The notes under the pieces were generated by a model that searched no databases, was not told the DNA's origin, and was given only the letters and a program-made list of their open reading frames with translations. A stretch of DNA of 21,132 bases from an uncultured Shinella sp. (GTDB taxonomy: Bacteria; Pseudomonadota; Alphaproteobacteria; Rhizobiales; Rhizobiaceae). This document shows positions 1 through 7,174 of this stretch, in pieces. The stretch covers positions 1 to 21,132 of the forward strand of contig NZ_CAMLFY010000077.1 of the NCBI RefSeq assembly GCF_946479415.1, written 5' to 3'. The translations under genes and the position numbers were made by a program. Numbering within the stretch: position 1 is the stretch's first letter; every line of letters begins with the position of its first letter.

Positions 1-210
1 CCAAGGTCCGCTGCCCACCTCTTACTCTACGACAAGAGGCAACGACAGATAAGGATGACGAAGAAGGAGAGGTGGTGCGCCGATCCGGCAAGCTGTGCGG
101 ATGCCGGGATGGAGAGAAGAGTGTACATTCTGGGCAAGCGGGCAATAAAGAAAGCGGAATCCGTTGAGAGTTGAAGCAACCGATCCGCGCTCTGTCGGCC
201 AATAGACGGG

Positions 211-270
211 CACGTTTCCCTCCCCTCCGTCCTCCTCGGGCTTGAGCCGAGGATCCATGCCACATGGCAC
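211..270. repeat. Intergenic palindromic repeat (rhizobial type)
   Basis: Two adjacent small palindromes occur here. One has arms TCCTCGG and CCGAGGA (233-239 and 247-253), and the other has TGCCA and TGGCA (258-262 and 265-269). Read on the minus strand, the GATCCTCGG...CCGAGGA core followed by a GGACGGAGGGGAG tail resembles a dispersed intergenic repeat common in rhizobia and Brucella. When translated by accident it gives a 'DPRLKPEEDG' peptide. I see no credible gene in 1-357: the open frame on the minus strand there reads through this repeat and has no convincing ribosome-binding site. Confidence 0.5.
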
Positions 271-298
271 GACGGCAAGCATCGAAGAACGCAAACGG

Positions 299-329
299 CA
301 AAAGACCCGGATGCAGGGGAACATCCGGG
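299..329 (-). terminator. Rho-independent terminator of the 58-aa gene
   Basis: Perfect 8-bp stem with arms CCCGGATG (306-313) and CATCCGGG (322-329) and an 8-nt loop. On the minus strand it is followed by TCTTTTG. It lies about 30 nt beyond the stop codon of the leftward small gene, which fits termination of that transcript. Confidence 0.7.
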
Positions 330-357
330 CCTTCGGGGAGGTCAGTGACAGGGTCGC

Positions 358-534
358 TTAGCGGCAGACCTTGATGCGCTTGATGACGACATTGCCGTAG
401 TAGTCGTAGGACTTGATCTTCTTGATGAAGCAATAGGGCTGGTAGTCGTAGCTGTAGTAGCCGGCCTGAGAAGGCGCGGCGAAGGAGACGGCGGCGACGA
501 GGGCGATGGTGGCGGAAACGATGAACTTGCGCAT
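358..534 (-). CDS. Small secreted Tyr-rich peptide, 58 aa
   Basis: A short frame with ATG at 534 and TAA at 358, preceded by an AGGAGA ribosome-binding site 7 nt upstream. Residues 1-24 look like a Sec signal peptide: MRK, then a hydrophobic alanine/valine stretch, ending PSQA. The remaining 34 or so residues are rich in tyrosine and lysine (GYYSYDYQPYC and a later SYDYYG), with two cysteines at 35 and 57 that could pair in the periplasm. Two copies of a (K/R)-(K/R)-I-K type motif flank the second Tyr cluster. A terminator follows closely, so it is probably a single-gene unit. I know of small exported peptides of this kind in Rhizobiaceae but no assigned function. A surface or periplasmic role is inferred from the signal peptide only. 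Confidence 0.75.
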   Translation of the reverse strand: MRKFIVSATIALVAAVSFAAPSQAGYYSYDYQPYCFIKKIKSYDYYGNVVIKRIKVCR

Positions 535-556
535 GGGGTATCTCCTGATCGGTTAA

Positions 557-575
557 GGATGAGCCTCTCTCATCC
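557..575 (-). promoter_or_regulatory. Hairpin in the leader of the 58-aa gene
   Basis: Perfect 7-bp inverted repeat with arms GGATGAG (557-563) and CTCATCC (569-575) and a 5-nt loop. It sits about 22 nt upstream of the 58-aa start codon and just ahead of its ribosome-binding site. It could be an mRNA stability or regulatory hairpin, or an operator. No T-run follows, so it is not a canonical terminator. Confidence 0.35.
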
Positions 576-725
576 GGTGATTGGAAGGTCTCATATCCCC
601 ACGCGCCCCGCTGTTTCCGATGGAACAGGGCCTCTCCGGCTCAATCGGCCCCATACGTTTGACGTTCAGGCAGATGTCAGCGACGGGCGTTAGGCACGGG
701 CAGGCTTTGAAGAAAGGTTCACGCC

Positions 726-1151
726 ATGACATATCGTATCGCCACGCTTGCAGCCCTCACCGCAATCTGCCTCAGCGCCCCGGCTTCCGCCGCGACGACA
801 ATCAAGGTTATCGAGGGCGGGGAAGGCGGAGGCCCTATGACGCTCTCGCTCAACCAGCCGACGGTCAAGGCCGGCGACGTCGTCTTTGCCGTGCACAATG
901 ACGCGGTCAGCGAAGCGCATGAGATGGTTCTGGTAAGGTTGAAGACAGCGGGCGAGGAAGTCCGCGTGGTCGCCGCGAAACATCGCGTGGATGAAAAGGC
1001 GCTCAAGAGCCTCGGCGAGGTCTCGGACCTGAAGCCGGGTCAGGATGGAATGCTGAAAGCGACGCTCAAGGCTGGCACCTATCTATTGCTCTGCAACATC
1101 AAGGGCCATTATGAAGCCGGCATGCATGCCAAGTTGACGGTGACCAAGTAG
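726..1151 (+). CDS. Periplasmic cupredoxin-like copper protein
   Basis: A 141-aa protein with a Sec signal peptide (cleavage predicted after Ala22, motif PASA). The mature part is a single cupredoxin domain. It has the type-1 copper ligand set: His65 in EAHEMVLV, then Cys123, His128 and Met133 in a C-x4-H-x4-M arrangement near the C-terminus. The protein probably binds one copper ion in the periplasm, for electron transfer or copper handling. The start is supported by an AGAAAGG element upstream and by the signal sequence beginning directly at Met1. The gene stands alone and is convergent with the next gene, 19 bp away. No redox partner or copper regulator is visible nearby, so the exact role is open. 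Confidence 0.85.
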   Translation: MTYRIATLAALTAICLSAPASAATTIKVIEGGEGGGPMTLSLNQPTVKAGDVVFAVHNDAVSEAHEMVLVRLKTAGEEVRVVAAKHRVDEKALKSLGEVSDLKPGQDGMLKATLKAGTYLLLCNIKGHYEAGMHAKLTVTK

Positions 1152-1170
1152 GGCTGGAGCGGCCGACGGC

Positions 1171-1389
1171 CTATTTGGAGGCCTTGATGCGCCTGGTTTT
1201 TGCGGCCGGGCGTGCCGGTTCTTCGGCGGGCTGCTGTTGCAGGCGCAGTTCGCGCAGCCGCGCGGTCTTCTTTTCGCGGGCGGTGGCTTCCGATGCGATG
1301 ATGGTGCGCGCCGTCTCATCCGTCGCTGCCGCCTTTTCGCGGGCCGAAAGTTTGACGGGATTGAAGAATTCTTCCTTGGTCGCGGTCAT
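1171..1389 (-). CDS. Conserved small hypothetical protein, 72 aa
   Basis: A 72-aa, highly charged and probably largely helical protein (MTATKEEFFNP at the N-terminus, then a Lys/Arg/Glu/Ala-rich body and a basic tail). The frame has a strong AGGAAGGAGAG ribosome-binding site just upstream of the ATG at 1389. There is no signal peptide, membrane segment or cysteine. The C-terminal 30 residues are basic and low in complexity (PARPAAKTRRIKASK), consistent with nucleic-acid binding but not proof of it. Similar small cytosolic proteins are known in Rhizobiaceae without function. It is transcribed leftwards, in the same direction as rpsU, with a repeat-filled gap between them. Confidence 0.65.
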   Translation of the reverse strand: MTATKEEFFNPVKLSAREKAAATDETARTIIASEATAREKKTARLRELRLQQQPAEEPARPAAKTRRIKASK

Positions 1390-1449
1390 GATCTCTCCTT
1401 CCTGGAGCGATGGCCGGAGGTGGCCTGAAGCAATGGCCGGAGGTGGACG

Positions 1450-1579
1450 GGCCGGGCAATCGCCCGGCCGCCAAGAGCATTTCCGGTAAACTCTGGTTCA
1501 CCGGAAATGCTGCAGCTTTTGTCTTTTTGCCGCATTGTCCGACGCCCAAGCGATCTCGCTTCGGCTGGAAATGCTTTAG
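1450..1579. repeat. Cluster of AGCATTTCC palindromes after rpsU
   Basis: The gap between rpsU and the 72-aa gene contains three inverted-repeat pieces. One is a GC hairpin with arms GGCCGGGC and GCCCGGCC around AATC (1450-1469). The second is a 12-bp perfect palindrome with arms AGCATTTCCGGT (1476-1487) and ACCGGAAATGCT (1500-1511). The third is another arm, GGAAATGCTTTAG (1567-1579). The AGCATTTCC arm is shared with the repeat at 18214-18275, so this is a dispersed family. The rightmost arm contains the rpsU stop codon. The hairpins may help end rpsU transcription, but no long T-run is present. Confidence 0.7.
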
Positions 1580-1812
1580 CGCGTGCGCACGGCCTTCTTG
1601 GGCGCAGGCAGCAGGCCTTCGCGCTGCATCTGCTTGCGCGCAAGCTTGCGCTGGCGGCGAATGGCTTCCGCCTTCTCGCGTGCCCGCTTTTCCGACGGCT
1701 TTTCAAAGGCGCTGCGCGCCTTCATTTCGCGGAAAACGCCTTCGCGCTGCAATTTCTTCTTCAGGACGCGCAGCGCCTGATCGACATTGTTATCTCTGAC
1801 GAGAACCTGCAA
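1576..1812 (-). CDS. rpsU: 30S ribosomal protein S21 (bS21), TTG start
   Basis: A 78-aa basic protein starting [20 protein letters not shown], the hallmark N-terminus of bS21, followed by the conserved FREMKAR and [15 protein letters not shown] stretches and an Arg/Lys-rich tail. bS21 binds the 30S platform near the anti-Shine-Dalgarno end of 16S rRNA and helps initiation. The open frame extends upstream to an ATG at 1917, but the extra N-terminal residues do not belong to the family. The correct start is TTG at 1812, with an AAAGGA element 6 nt before it. It lies 68 bp downstream of the 96-aa gene on the same strand and may be co-transcribed with it. Rhizobia often carry more than one bS21 copy, so this may be a paralogue. 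Confidence 0.92.
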   Translation of the reverse strand: MQVLVRDNNVDQALRVLKKKLQREGVFREMKARSAFEKPSEKRAREKAEAIRRQRKLARKQMQREGLLPAPKKAVRTR

Positions 1813-1880
1813 GTGGTGTCCTTTCTCTCGCGGCTCGTGCCGCATTGGTGGCGGAAAATAAAAATCCGTGAAGCCTACTA

Positions 1881-2171
1881 TCACTTCCCGCCGCGAATGT
1901 TCAGTGGTTTTAACCACGGACTTGCTTTTCCTGCGATAGAAACTTTCGCAGCCGTATCCCGGGAGGGCGTGGCGACCTCTTCCGCGTCGATATCGCTCTC
2001 AACGATACGCCGCTCGAAGGTCTCGCCATCGAGCCGCACCCGATACTGCACCTCGCCATGATCGTTGGGCAGAACGCCGACGATTCGGCAGCGGCACTCG
2101 TCCGCCGTCTTGCGCGACGGGTCAGCCTTCAGCACGATATGATCACCGGCGGCATAGGTCTTTCGGCGCAT
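1881..2171 (-). CDS. Conserved small hypothetical protein, 96 aa
   Basis: A 96-aa soluble protein starting at the ATG at 2171, which has an AAGGAG element 6 nt upstream. A longer in-frame start at 2318 would run through the region just after the cspA terminator, so it is rejected. Residues 5-65 look like a small beta-barrel ([14 protein letters not shown]..., then [20 protein letters not shown] and [12 protein letters not shown]), reminiscent of SH3-like RNA-associated folds, but I recognise no named family. Cys26 and Cys28 form a CxC pair. The last 30 residues are probably disordered. Its position between cspA and rpsU suggests a link to translation or stress. That is context only. Confidence 0.7.
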   Translation of the reverse strand: MRRKTYAAGDHIVLKADPSRKTADECRCRIVGVLPNDHGEVQYRVRLDGETFERRIVESDIDAEEVATPSRDTAAKVSIAGKASPWLKPLNIRGGK

Positions 2172-2257
2172 GGCATTCTCCTTTGCGGAGTTTCCATCAG
2201 GCTGGAGCAGGTCCAGCGAAAGTGCGCAGCGGCTTGCGCCGGCACTCCTCCGGGAAA

Positions 2258-2283
2258 CAAAAAGGCCGGGCATTACCCCGACC
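2258..2283 (-). terminator. Rho-independent terminator of cspA
   Basis: On the minus strand a 7-bp stem (GGTCGGG with CCCGGCC, one G-T pair) encloses a 6-nt loop and is followed by TTTTTG. It lies about 65 nt after the cspA stop codon and before the 96-aa gene, separating the two transcripts. Confidence 0.8.
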
Positions 2284-2346
2284 TCTCCCGTCATTCGAAC
2301 TCGACGCTGCCAGTACATCCGTGGTCAACGAGGAGGAACGACAATC

Positions 2347-2556
2347 TTATGCGGCGCGAAGGTTGTCGGCTGCGTTCTTGCCGGACTTGCGGTCGCGGAC
2401 GATCTCGTAGCTGACCTTCTGGCCTTCGTTCAGCGAGCCCATGCCCGAGCGTTCGACAGCCGAGATGTGCACGAAGACGTCGGTCGAGCCGTCGTCAGGC
2501 TGAATGAAGCCAAAACCCTTGGTGCCGTTGAACCACTTTACGGTGCCTGTATTCAT
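2347..2556 (-). CDS. cspA: Cold-shock domain protein
   Basis: A 69-aa single cold-shock domain. RNP1 is KGFGFIQ (residues 13-19) and RNP2 is DVFVHIS (26-32), within the usual [10 protein letters not shown]... scaffold, and the C-terminus is short ([10 protein letters not shown]). Such proteins bind single-stranded RNA and DNA and melt mRNA structure, acting as RNA chaperones at low temperature or in stationary phase. Length and sequence are normal for rhizobial CspA-type proteins. A GAAAGGA element precedes the ATG. The gene has its own promoter, a leader of about 120 nt and a terminator, so it is monocistronic. The long leader is typical of cold-shock mRNAs and could carry temperature control. 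Which Csp paralogue this is cannot be told here. Confidence 0.93.
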   Translation of the reverse strand: MNTGTVKWFNGTKGFGFIQPDDGSTDVFVHISAVERSGMGSLNEGQKVSYEIVRDRKSGKNAADNLRAA

Positions 2557-2683
2557 AACGATATCCTTTCCATCGCTAGTGTAACCGGACGATATTTTGT
2601 CCGTCGTTGATCGATCATGAAAGGAAATCTGGCAGAGCCTTGGGGCTCGAAGACAAAGGTCGCAAGCAATTTTCGATAGGCTC

Positions 2684-2711
2684 TATATAAAGTTTATTTT
2701 GAAAAAGGCAA
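2684..2711 (-). promoter_or_regulatory. Promoter of cspA with long 5' leader
   Basis: On the minus strand TTGCCT (2711-2706) and TATATA (2689-2684) are separated by 16 nt, close to a sigma-70 promoter. This predicts a leader of roughly 120 nt before the cspA start. The leader holds two small stems: CGGAC with GTCCG (2586-2590 and 2599-2603), and GAGCC with GGCTC (2635-2639 and 2644-2648). The rest of 2712-2841 is AT-rich and shows no gene. Confidence 0.6.
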
Positions 2712-2841
2712 TGGTTGGCGAAATTTTTTCCGGAGAGGGGCGATGCGGCCTCCCGGGAATGCGGGGTTCTGCGAACTTTATTGCGTTTGATTTGCCCCGA
2801 CGCGCAATTTTATTTTCTCGAAGGGCTGGGGCAGGGCCAAC

Positions 2842-2866
2842 GAAAAGAGGCGGCCCGAAGACCGCC
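2842..2866 (-). terminator. Rho-independent terminator of the fad operon
   Basis: On the minus strand the arms GGCGGTC and GGCCGCC enclose a TTCG tetraloop (2849-2866) and are followed by TCTTTTCG. This is a strong intrinsic terminator about 27 nt after the fadB stop codon. Confidence 0.85.
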
Positions 2867-2892
2867 CCTGTTCCTGTGTATCTTGCGCAGGC

Positions 2893-5100
2893 TCAGGCGG
2901 CCTTCTTGGTCTCCGGTGCGAAGCGGCTGTAGAAGGTCTCGCCCTTGGCGGCCATGTCTTTCAGGAGCGGCGTCGGCTGGAAATGGCTGCCATATTTCGC
3001 AGCGAGCTTCTCGCAGAGCGCCACGAAGGTCTTCACGCCCATGCCGTCGATGTAGGACAGCGTGCCGCCGGTATAGGGAGCGAAGCCGAAGCCGAGGATG
3101 GAGCCGACATCGGCCTCGCGCGGATCGGTGACGATGCCCTCTTCCATGGTGCGGGCGGCCTCCAGCGCGATGGTGACGAGCAGGCGCTGCTTTATGACGG
3201 TGATATCGACATCGTCGGGCTTCTGCTGCGGGTAGAGATCCTTAAGGCCCGGCCACAGCTTCTTCTTCGCCGGCTTCGGCGGATAGTCGTAGAAGCCCTT
3301 GCCGGCCTTGCGGCCGAGGCGGCCTTCGCCCTCGACCATCTTCGTGACCAGCTCCATGTGGCGCGGATCGACCGATTGCGGGCCGAGATCGGCGATGGAG
3401 GCCTTGAAGATCTTGTAGGAGAGATCGACCGCGACCTCGTCATTGAGCGACAGCGGGCCGACCGGCATGCCGGCCATCTTGGCCGCATTCTCGATCATCG
3501 CCGCCGGCACGCCTTCGATCAGCATGTCATAGGCTTCGGCCATGTAGCGGAAGACGCAGCGGTTGACGTAGAAGCCGCGCGTGTCGTTGACGACGATCGG
3601 CGTCTTCTTGATGGCCGCCACATAATCGAGCGCGGTGGCCAGCGCCTTGTCGCCGGTTTCCTTGCCGAGAATGACTTCGACCAGCATCATCTTGTCGACC
3701 GGCGAGAAGAAATGGATGCCGATGAACTGGTTCGGGCGCTTCGAGTTCTTGGCAAGGCCGGTGATGGGCAGCGTCGAGGTGTTGGAGGCGAAGATGGCGT
3801 CTTCGCGCAGCACGGCCTCGATCTTCTCGGTGACCTCCTTCTTGACATTGCGGTCCTCGAAGACGGCCTCGATGACGAGATCGGCATCGGCGAGGCTGGC
3901 ATAGTCGGGCGTCGGCGTGATGAGGGAGAGCAGCTTCTCGCCGTCTTCCTTGGTCATGCGGCCCTTGCCGATGGCGCCGGTGACGAGGCCCTCAGAATGC
4001 GCCTTGCCCTTGTCGGCGGCCTCCTGGTCGCGGTCGATGAGCACGACCGGGATGCCGGCGGCGGCCGTCACATAGGCGATGGAGGCGCCCATGAAGCCGG
4101 CGCCGACGACGGCGACCTTCTTGAATTCAGCCTTGGGAATTCCGGCCGGGCGGCGGGCACCCTTGCCGAGCTCCTGCATGGAGATGAACAGCGACCGGAT
4201 CATCGAGAAGGCTTCGGTCGTCTGGAGGACATGCGTGAAGTAGCGCTGCTCGATCTTCAGGCCGGTCTCGAAGGGCACCTGCAGGCCTTCATAGACGCAT
4301 TTGAGGATGGCGAGCGCGCCCGGATAGTTGCCCGATGTTTCGCGGCGCAGGATGGCGGGGGCGGCCGGCCAGAGCTGGGCGGAGGCGGGCGTCCAGATGC
4401 CGCCGCCGGGGGCCTTGAAGCCCTTCTCGTCCCAGGGCTGTACGGGCTTGAGGCCGTCCTTGATCATCTGCTTGGCGGCGGGGATGAGCTGATCGGGCTC
4501 GACCACCTGATGCACGAGGTTCATCGCCTTGGCGCGGGCACCGGTCAGCGAGGAGCCTGTGGTCATCATCTGGAGCGCGTCCTGCGCATTGGCCAGGCGC
4601 GGCACGCGCTGGGTGCCGCCGGCACCGGGGAAGATGCCGACCTTGACCTCGGGCAGCGCAATCTTGACCGACTTGGCATTCGAGGCGACGCGGCCGTGGC
4701 AGGCGAGCGACATCTCGAAGGCGCCGCCCATGCAGGTGCCGTTAATGGCGGAAACCCAGGGCTTGCCGGAGGTTTCGAGCTTGCGGAACAGCCAGGTCAT
4801 GCGCCCGGTGGCGTCGAACAGCTTCTGCACGGCGGTGGCGGGATCGGTCGCCTGCGCGTCCTTCAGGAGGTCGAAGCTGCCCTTGATCATGGAAAGATCG
4901 GCGCCGCCGGAGAAGGAGGACTTGCCGGAGGTGATGACGGCGCCCTTGATGGCGCTGTCTGCCACGACCTGGTCGATGATCTTGTCCAGCTCGTCCATCA
5001 CCTCGACGGTGAAGACGTTCATCGACTTGTCGGGCATGTCCCAGGTGACCAGCGCAATGCCGTCGGCGTCGGTCTCGATGGTGAAGTTCTTGTAGCTCAT
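2893..5100 (-). CDS. fadB: FadB/FadJ-type enoyl-CoA hydratase / 3-hydroxyacyl-CoA dehydrogenase
   Basis: A 735-aa multifunctional beta-oxidation subunit. Residues 1-200 or so are the crotonase domain, with catalytic Glu129 (GGAFEMSLACHGRV) and Glu151 (LPEVKVGIFPGAGGTQR). Residues 327-505 are the NAD-binding 3-hydroxyacyl-CoA dehydrogenase domain, with the dinucleotide loop GAGFMGA (333-339), SNTSTL (439-444) and the catalytic His463 in HFFSP. Two C-terminal dehydrogenase domains follow. It hydrates trans-2-enoyl-CoA and oxidises the 3-hydroxyacyl-CoA in the cytosol, in complex with the thiolase. The chosen start is ATG at 5100 (MSYKNFTIET), with GAGGA upstream. An ATG at 5154 would add residues encoded by the repeat. 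It is the last gene of the operon, separated from the thiolase gene by a RIME-like element. FadJ is an equally possible label, since the two differ little at this level. Confidence 0.92.
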   Translation of the reverse strand: MSYKNFTIETDADGIALVTWDMPDKSMNVFTVEVMDELDKIIDQVVADSAIKGAVITSGKSSFSGGADLSMIKGSFDLLKDAQATDPATAVQKLFDATGRMTWLFRKLETSGKPWVSAINGTCMGGAFEMSLACHGRVASNAKSVKIALPEVKVGIFPGAGGTQRVPRLANAQDALQMMTTGSSLTGARAKAMNLVHQVVEPDQLIPAAKQMIKDGLKPVQPWDEKGFKAPGGGIWTPASAQLWPAAPAILRRETSGNYPGALAILKCVYEGLQVPFETGLKIEQRYFTHVLQTTEAFSMIRSLFISMQELGKGARRPAGIPKAEFKKVAVVGAGFMGASIAYVTAAAGIPVVLIDRDQEAADKGKAHSEGLVTGAIGKGRMTKEDGEKLLSLITPTPDYASLADADLVIEAVFEDRNVKKEVTEKIEAVLREDAIFASNTSTLPITGLAKNSKRPNQFIGIHFFSPVDKMMLVEVILGKETGDKALATALDYVAAIKKTPIVVNDTRGFYVNRCVFRYMAEAYDMLIEGVPAAMIENAAKMAGMPVGPLSLNDEVAVDLSYKIFKASIADLGPQSVDPRHMELVTKMVEGEGRLGRKAGKGFYDYPPKPAKKKLWPGLKDLYPQQKPDDVDITVIKQRLLVTIALEAARTMEEGIVTDPREADVGSILGFGFAPYTGGTLSYIDGMGVKTFVALCEKLAAKYGSHFQPTPLLKDMAAKGETFYSRFAPETKKAA

Positions 5101-5145
5101 GATGGGATTCCTCTTCCCTGAAATCTCTTTGGCGAGGTGGCGGCT

Positions 5146-5276
5146 GCCCCTCATCCGCCTGCCGGCACCTTCTCCCCGTGAACGGGGAGAAGGGACATGC
5201 CGCGCCGTCGCCGTTTCCCCTCGCCCCGCCTGCGGGGAGAGGGTGCGCCGAGCGCAGCGGAGGCGGGGTGAGGGGC
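5146..5276. repeat. RIME-like intergenic mosaic element
   Basis: A 131-bp element that fills the fadA-fadB gap. Its outer arms GCCCCTCA (5146-5153) and TGAGGGGC (5269-5276) are perfectly inverted. Inside are a 12-bp perfect hairpin (CCTTCTCCCCGT with ACGGGGAGAAGG, 5168-5193) and a second hairpin (CCCCGC with GCGGGG, 5224-5237). The architecture of two strong palindromes within 100-130 bp matches Rhizobium-specific intergenic mosaic elements. Being transcribed within the operon, it could change mRNA stability or readthrough between the two genes. Confidence 0.8.
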
Positions 5277-5286
5277 TTTCATGCCC

Positions 5287-6495
<1,209 letters not shown>

Positions 6496-6528
6496 TCTCT
6501 TCTCCCTATGGCCTTTCAGCCGAAACCA

Positions 6529-6858
6529 TCATTCGAAAAATGTCGCTACGCGCGCCAGGACCTCATCCATGATAAAGTCAGGAACGCGCTCGATAAGCTT
6601 GCCTCCGCGGGCTTTCAGATCGACGGCGCGCAACTGGTTGCACAATACAACGCCATTGCTTCTCGTCCCGGCGCCGGAAAGAGAAATGGCGAACCCGCGA
6701 AACCGGGCAAACTCTCCGCCCGACGTGATTGGGGCCACAATCGGGATGCCGACCTTGTTGAACAGGGCATCCGTCACCACGAGGACATAGCGGGCGCCGG
6801 CCTGCTCGCGGCCCTGCGTCGGCTCGAGATCGACATGCCAGACCTCGCCCCGGTTCAT
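6529..6858 (-). CDS. chpB: ChpB/MazF/PemK-family toxin endoribonuclease
   Basis: A 109-aa protein of the MazF/PemK superfamily: NRGEVWHVDLEPTQG at residues 2-16, REQAGARYVLVVTD at 17-30, PIVAPITSGGEFARFRGFAI at about 39-58, and NGVVLCNQLRAVDLKARGG at about 68-86. These features match the ChpB branch more closely than MazF itself. Family members cut single-stranded mRNA at short motifs and stop growth. The R-G-E/D start motif, the TSGG loop and the VLCNQ strand needed for fold and activity are all present, so the toxin looks intact. Its ATG overlaps the antitoxin TGA (TGATG), indicating translational coupling with the antitoxin made first. The target sequence cannot be predicted. Cassette placement inside a fad operon is discussed in the findings. 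Confidence 0.9.
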   Translation of the reverse strand: MNRGEVWHVDLEPTQGREQAGARYVLVVTDALFNKVGIPIVAPITSGGEFARFRGFAISLSGAGTRSNGVVLCNQLRAVDLKARGGKLIERVPDFIMDEVLARVATFFE

Positions 6859-7115
6859 CAGATGACTTCCCGGCCGACCGGCGGATCATTCAGCCATTCA
6901 TGGTCCTCTTCGGAAAGCGGCGCGTCGAGATCGCACTGGGCGATCAGTTCCTCGAGCGTGTATTTGGGGCGGGAGCGGGCCACGGCGATCAGGCGACCGT
7001 TCTCGACGGTGACCTCGACCTTGGTATTGGCCTGGAGGCCAAGCTCCTCGAGCACCGGCTTGGGCACGGTCATCATCACCGATCCGCCGACATTGCGCAG
7101 TGTAGACGTCGCCAT
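6858..7115 (-). CDS. chpS: ChpS/MazE-family antitoxin (AbrB-type)
   Basis: An 85-aa antitoxin. Residues 1-47 are an AbrB/MazE swapped-hairpin DNA-binding domain (TLRNVGGSVMMTVPKPVLEELGL, then TKVEVTVENGRLIAVA). Residues 50-85 are the toxin-binding tail (YTLEELIAQCDLDAPLSEED...PPVGREVI). That tail resembles ChpS of Escherichia coli, including the YxLxELxAQCD motif. I chose the ATG at 7115 because GGAGGTG lies 4 nt before it. The ATG at 7127 has no room for a ribosome-binding site and falls next to the operator. The protein should neutralise the downstream toxin and, with it, repress the palindromic promoter immediately upstream. Confidence 0.88.
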   Translation of the reverse strand: MATSTLRNVGGSVMMTVPKPVLEELGLQANTKVEVTVENGRLIAVARSRPKYTLEELIAQCDLDAPLSEEDHEWLNDPPVGREVI

Positions 7116-7128
7116 CGTCACCTCCATG

Positions 7129-7169
7129 GAAAGTTATACGAATATATAACTTTCTTCCGCCCCTCACAA
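7129..7169 (-). promoter_or_regulatory. Promoter and palindromic operator of the toxin-antitoxin pair
   Basis: A perfect 10-bp inverted repeat, GAAAGTTATA (7129-7138) and TATAACTTTC (7145-7154), with a 6-nt spacer. On the minus strand TTGTGA (7169-7164) and TATATT (7146-7141) are 17 nt apart, so the -10 box lies at the centre of the palindrome. Binding of the AbrB-type antitoxin here would block the promoter, the usual autoregulation of such modules. The transcript would begin close to 7134, giving a short leader that holds the GGAGGTG ribosome-binding site. Confidence 0.75.
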
Positions 7170-7174
7170 CCTGC

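Noticed and set aside
22..324. 100-aa minus-strand open frame at the left edge
   Set aside because: It runs through a known type of intergenic repeat and the terminator of the 58-aa gene, and has no good ribosome-binding site.
581..901. 106-aa plus-strand frame overlapping the cupredoxin start
   Set aside because: Out of frame with the well-supported cupredoxin gene and without family features.
1904..1917. 14-bp palindrome GTGGTT-TT-AACCAC as an operator or terminator
   Set aside because: It lies within the coding sequence near the end of the 96-aa gene, has no T-run and is short enough to arise by chance.
2983..5121. 712-aa plus-strand open frame opposite fadB
   Set aside because: It is the antisense shadow of a GC-rich gene: the composition is Asp/Gly/His/Arg-rich with no family motif, while the minus strand encodes a complete FadB.
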